This document shows positions 13,410 through 15,038 of a stretch of 15,038 bases of DNA, one piece after another. The first letter of the stretch is position 1; each line of letters begins with the position of its first letter. The stretch is taken from NCBI GenBank assembly GCA_003819755.1, contig RPQK01000085.1, forward strand, positions 1 to 15,038, read 5' to 3'. This stretch comes from Acidobacteriota bacterium (lineage in GTDB: Bacteria; Acidobacteriota; UBA6911; RPQK01). The notes beneath the pieces are model-generated. The model made no database searches and was not told the origin of the DNA. It saw only the letters and a program-made list of their open reading frames with translations. A program made the translations under genes and the position numbers.

Positions 13410-14234
13410 ATGTGGGACAAAGTCAGACGAGCGGCAAGAAAAGCCGAAGATATCATTCATAAACGAATCGACTCCCTTTTCCCGCAGGACCCTGCCTCCC
13501 TGCTCGAGCTGAGACACCAGATCCTCGAGAACGTGGAGGACAACATCGAGTTTGATCGGGGAGGCGCATCGTTCCCGTACGATGAGATCAGGATCTCCTT
13601 CCTTCAAGCGGATGAGGATCAGCGCGACGTCCTCAACCGGGCGTTTGTGGAAGAGCGCCCCATCAGGAACGACATCGTCGCGCTGCTTCACACGCATCAA
13701 TGCCGGATAGCGTCAGAACCAGTCGTGGTCGTTCAGTTTATGAGTGAGGACCAGATGGCCGGGACCAGTCCTTTTCGGATCGATTTCTCAAGGAGACCGC
13801 GCGAAGCGGGCAGGACGCTTGCGGCCAGGCATGAACCCCAGCCGGCGGCGATGCTCACGGTGCTGAAGGGTGCCGCCGATCCCATAGTCCTTAACGTCAG
13901 GAAGAAGAGGACGCGTATTGGCCGGGTGAAGGAGCTCTTTGATCTCGAGGGAGCCATCGCGAGGCGCAATGACCTGACTTTCGCGGACAACGACGATGAG
14001 GTGAACGCGACCGTGGGTCGCGCGCATGCGACGATTGTTTTCGATGGCGGGACTCGTGACTTCCGTGTAGTGGACGAAACCAGTCGGTTTGGAACCAGGA
14101 TTTTCAGGGATGACCGAACCATCAACGTGCTGCCGGGCGGCCGGGGAATCACGCTGAGGGATGGGGATGAGATCTATTTCGGCCGAGCGTGTGTCAGGTT
14201 TGAAACGCCAGGAGGTGATAAAGCACAGAACTGA
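13410..14234 (+). CDS. Second FHA-domain protein with degenerate phosphothreonine site
   Basis: This is a 274-residue soluble protein from ATG 13410, which has AGGGA 6 nt upstream and lies 10 nt after the SEDS-PBP stop. The same frame is open leftwards to an ATG at 13197, but that stretch lies inside the PBP gene. Residues 28-110 (LLELRHQILENVEDNIE, then FPYDEIRISFLQADEDQRDVL) resemble the DUF3662-like N-terminus of the first FHA protein, so the two may be distant paralogues. The FHA domain spans about 165-266: G171-R172, R186-N187-D188, VGRAHATI (202-209) and DETSRFGT (222-229). The serine normally preceding Arg-x-His is Gly203, and the Asn expected after GT is missing (RIFRD), although Ser225 and Gly228-Thr229 are kept. 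Phosphothreonine binding may therefore be weakened or altered. Its position suggests an adaptor for the SEDS-PBP enzyme or the kinases. It is probably the last gene of the unit. Confidence 0.85.
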   Translation: MWDKVRRAARKAEDIIHKRIDSLFPQDPASLLELRHQILENVEDNIEFDRGGASFPYDEIRISFLQADEDQRDVLNRAFVEERPIRNDIVALLHTHQCRIASEPVVVVQFMSEDQMAGTSPFRIDFSRRPREAGRTLAARHEPQPAAMLTVLKGAADPIVLNVRKKRTRIGRVKELFDLEGAIARRNDLTFADNDDEVNATVGRAHATIVFDGGTRDFRVVDETSRFGTRIFRDDRTINVLPGGRGITLRDGDEIYFGRACVRFETPGGDKAQN

Positions 14235-14262
14235 GCGCGGCCCTCGCATCGGCTATTGATAG

Positions 14263-14291
14263 TTGAGTGCACTTGTCTGCTCGGTTATCCT
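14263..14291 (+). promoter_or_regulatory. Possible housekeeping promoter for the last kinase
   Basis: TTGAGT (14263-14268) and TATCCT (14286-14291) are spaced by 17 nt; each matches the sigma70 consensus at four of six bases. Transcription would start only about 10 nt before the ATG at 14309. The 74-nt gap and lack of coupling to the gene before it suggest separate expression, but the match is weak. Confidence 0.3.
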
Positions 14292-14308
14292 TACAGTCAA
14301 CTACCTTC

Positions 14309-15038
14309 ATGATTGGCCAATCGATCACTCACTACAGGGTCACATCGAAACTCGGCCAGGGCGGGATGGGTGAAGTATATCGGGCCACGGACACCCGGCT
14401 CAACCGCCAGGTGGCCCTGAAGGTCCTGCCGGAGGTCTTTGCCAGGGATGAGGAACGCATGGCGCGTTTCGAGCGTGAAGCCCGGGTGCTCGCCTCGTTG
14501 AATCATCCGAATATCGCCTCAATCTACGGATTGGAGGAGTCCAACGGGACCCGTGTCCTGGTCATGGAACTGGTGGAAGGAGACGATCTGGCGGATCGAA
14601 TCGCCAGCGGACCGATTCCCCAGGAAGAGGCGCTGCCGATTGCCCTGCAGATCGCCGAAGCTCTGGAGAACGCCCATGAGAAGGGAATTGTCCACCGGGA
14701 CCTGAAACCAGCCAACGTAAAGGTCACTTCGGATGGTGTGGTCAAAGTGCTCGACTTCGGCTTGGCCAAGGCGCTCGAGCCCGCTCAGGTGTCCACAGAC
14801 CCGAGTTCCGGGGATCTGGCCGACTCTCCTACGCTGGCCGTGGCGGCGACCGCCCCCGGGGTGATCCTGGGAACCGCGGCCTATATGTCGCCGGAACAGG
14901 CCCGGGGCAAGCCGGTGGACAAGCGTTCCGATATCTGGTCATTCGGAGTCCTGCTGTGGGAGATGCTGACCGGGCAATCGCTCTTTAATGGCGAGACGGC
15001 CACCGATGTGCTGGCGCAGGTCATGACGAAGGAGATCA
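14309..15038 (+). CDS. Ser/Thr protein kinase, 5' part, runs off the window
   Basis: The first 243 codons of an open frame are present; the 3' end is outside the window. The product begins MIGQSITHYRVTSKLGQGGM, the usual opening of large acidobacterial Ser/Thr kinases. Canonical kinase motifs are present: K38 in VALKVL, a C-helix Glu in FEREARVL (54-61), H129-R130-D131 with LKPAN, D149-F150-G151, GTAAYMSPEQ (188-197) and D208 in RSDIWSFGVLLWE. Unlike the kinase at 8193 it is of RD type. The activation segment is long and Ser/Thr-rich (160-190). Members of this group usually continue into a membrane helix and WD40, TPR or DUF domains; none is visible here. No clear Shine-Dalgarno precedes the ATG. 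Whether it belongs functionally with the cell-wall cluster is open: such kinases are numerous in these genomes and it has its own 74-nt leader. Confidence 0.9.
   Translation, partial: MIGQSITHYRVTSKLGQGGMGEVYRATDTRLNRQVALKVLPEVFARDEERMARFEREARVLASLNHPNIASIYGLEESNGTRVLVMELVEGDDLADRIASGPIPQEEALPIALQIAEALENAHEKGIVHRDLKPANVKVTSDGVVKVLDFGLAKALEPAQVSTDPSSGDLADSPTLAVAATAPGVILGTAAYMSPEQARGKPVDKRSDIWSFGVLLWEMLTGQSLFNGETATDVLAQVMTKEI

Noticed and set aside
14311..14322. Perfect 12-bp palindrome GATTGGCCAATC overlapping the last kinase start
   Set aside because: It encodes the Ile-Gly-Gln-Ser start that is typical of this kinase group, so the symmetry is probably a codon coincidence and not an operator.
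1..15038. CRISPR array, tRNA, rRNA, transposase or phage genes
   Set aside because: No spaced direct repeats, tRNA-like cloverleaf, rRNA sequence or transposase/integrase motifs were seen on either strand by reading; subtle ones could be missed.

Overview
The window is a stretch of high-GC bacterial chromosome with all recognisable genes on the + strand. The best guess for the source is an Acidobacteriota member. This is inferred from style: a cytosolic-start Ser/Thr kinase opening MIGQSITHYR with a GQGGMGEVYRA loop, multidomain signalling proteins, DoxX and CehA/McbA proteins, and palindromic intergenic repeats. No rRNA or tRNA is present to confirm it.

Left third (1-5078): the 3' part of a CehA/McbA-type metallohydrolase; a 26-bp-arm inverted repeat; a DoxX membrane domain fused through a twin-arginine-like segment to a TIM-barrel-like domain; and a secreted family-20 glycoside hydrolase. 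They are co-directional but are not an obvious pathway.

Middle and right (5346-14234): a compact signalling and cell-wall cluster. In order it holds an FHA protein with a DUF3662-like N-terminus, a 45-residue one-pass membrane protein, a PP2C phosphatase with a TM segment and an extracytoplasmic beta-helix, a membrane Ser/Thr kinase with a TPR-like outer domain, a single 1105-residue SEDS glycosyltransferase fused to a class B penicillin-binding protein, and a second FHA protein. Apart from one 275-bp gap, these genes overlap or lie within 10 nt of each other. The gene content parallels the actinobacterial fhaA-fhaB-pstP-rodA-pbpA-pknA-pknB locus, but the PASTA sensors are absent, different outer domains are used, and RodA and PbpA functions sit on one chain. 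The inferred job is phosphorylation-dependent control of peptidoglycan synthesis for elongation or division. The kinase and phosphatase would set the phosphorylation state, the FHA proteins would read it, and the SEDS-PBP fusion would polymerise and crosslink.

The 275-bp gap between phosphatase and kinase (7918-8192) is filled by a composite palindromic repeat of about 230 bp with five stem-loops. It may interrupt or modulate the operon. A candidate ECF-type promoter precedes the first FHA gene. A further, separate Ser/Thr kinase gene begins at 14309 and runs off the window. No intergenic stretch exceeds 300 bp. No CRISPR array, tRNA, rRNA or transposase gene was seen.
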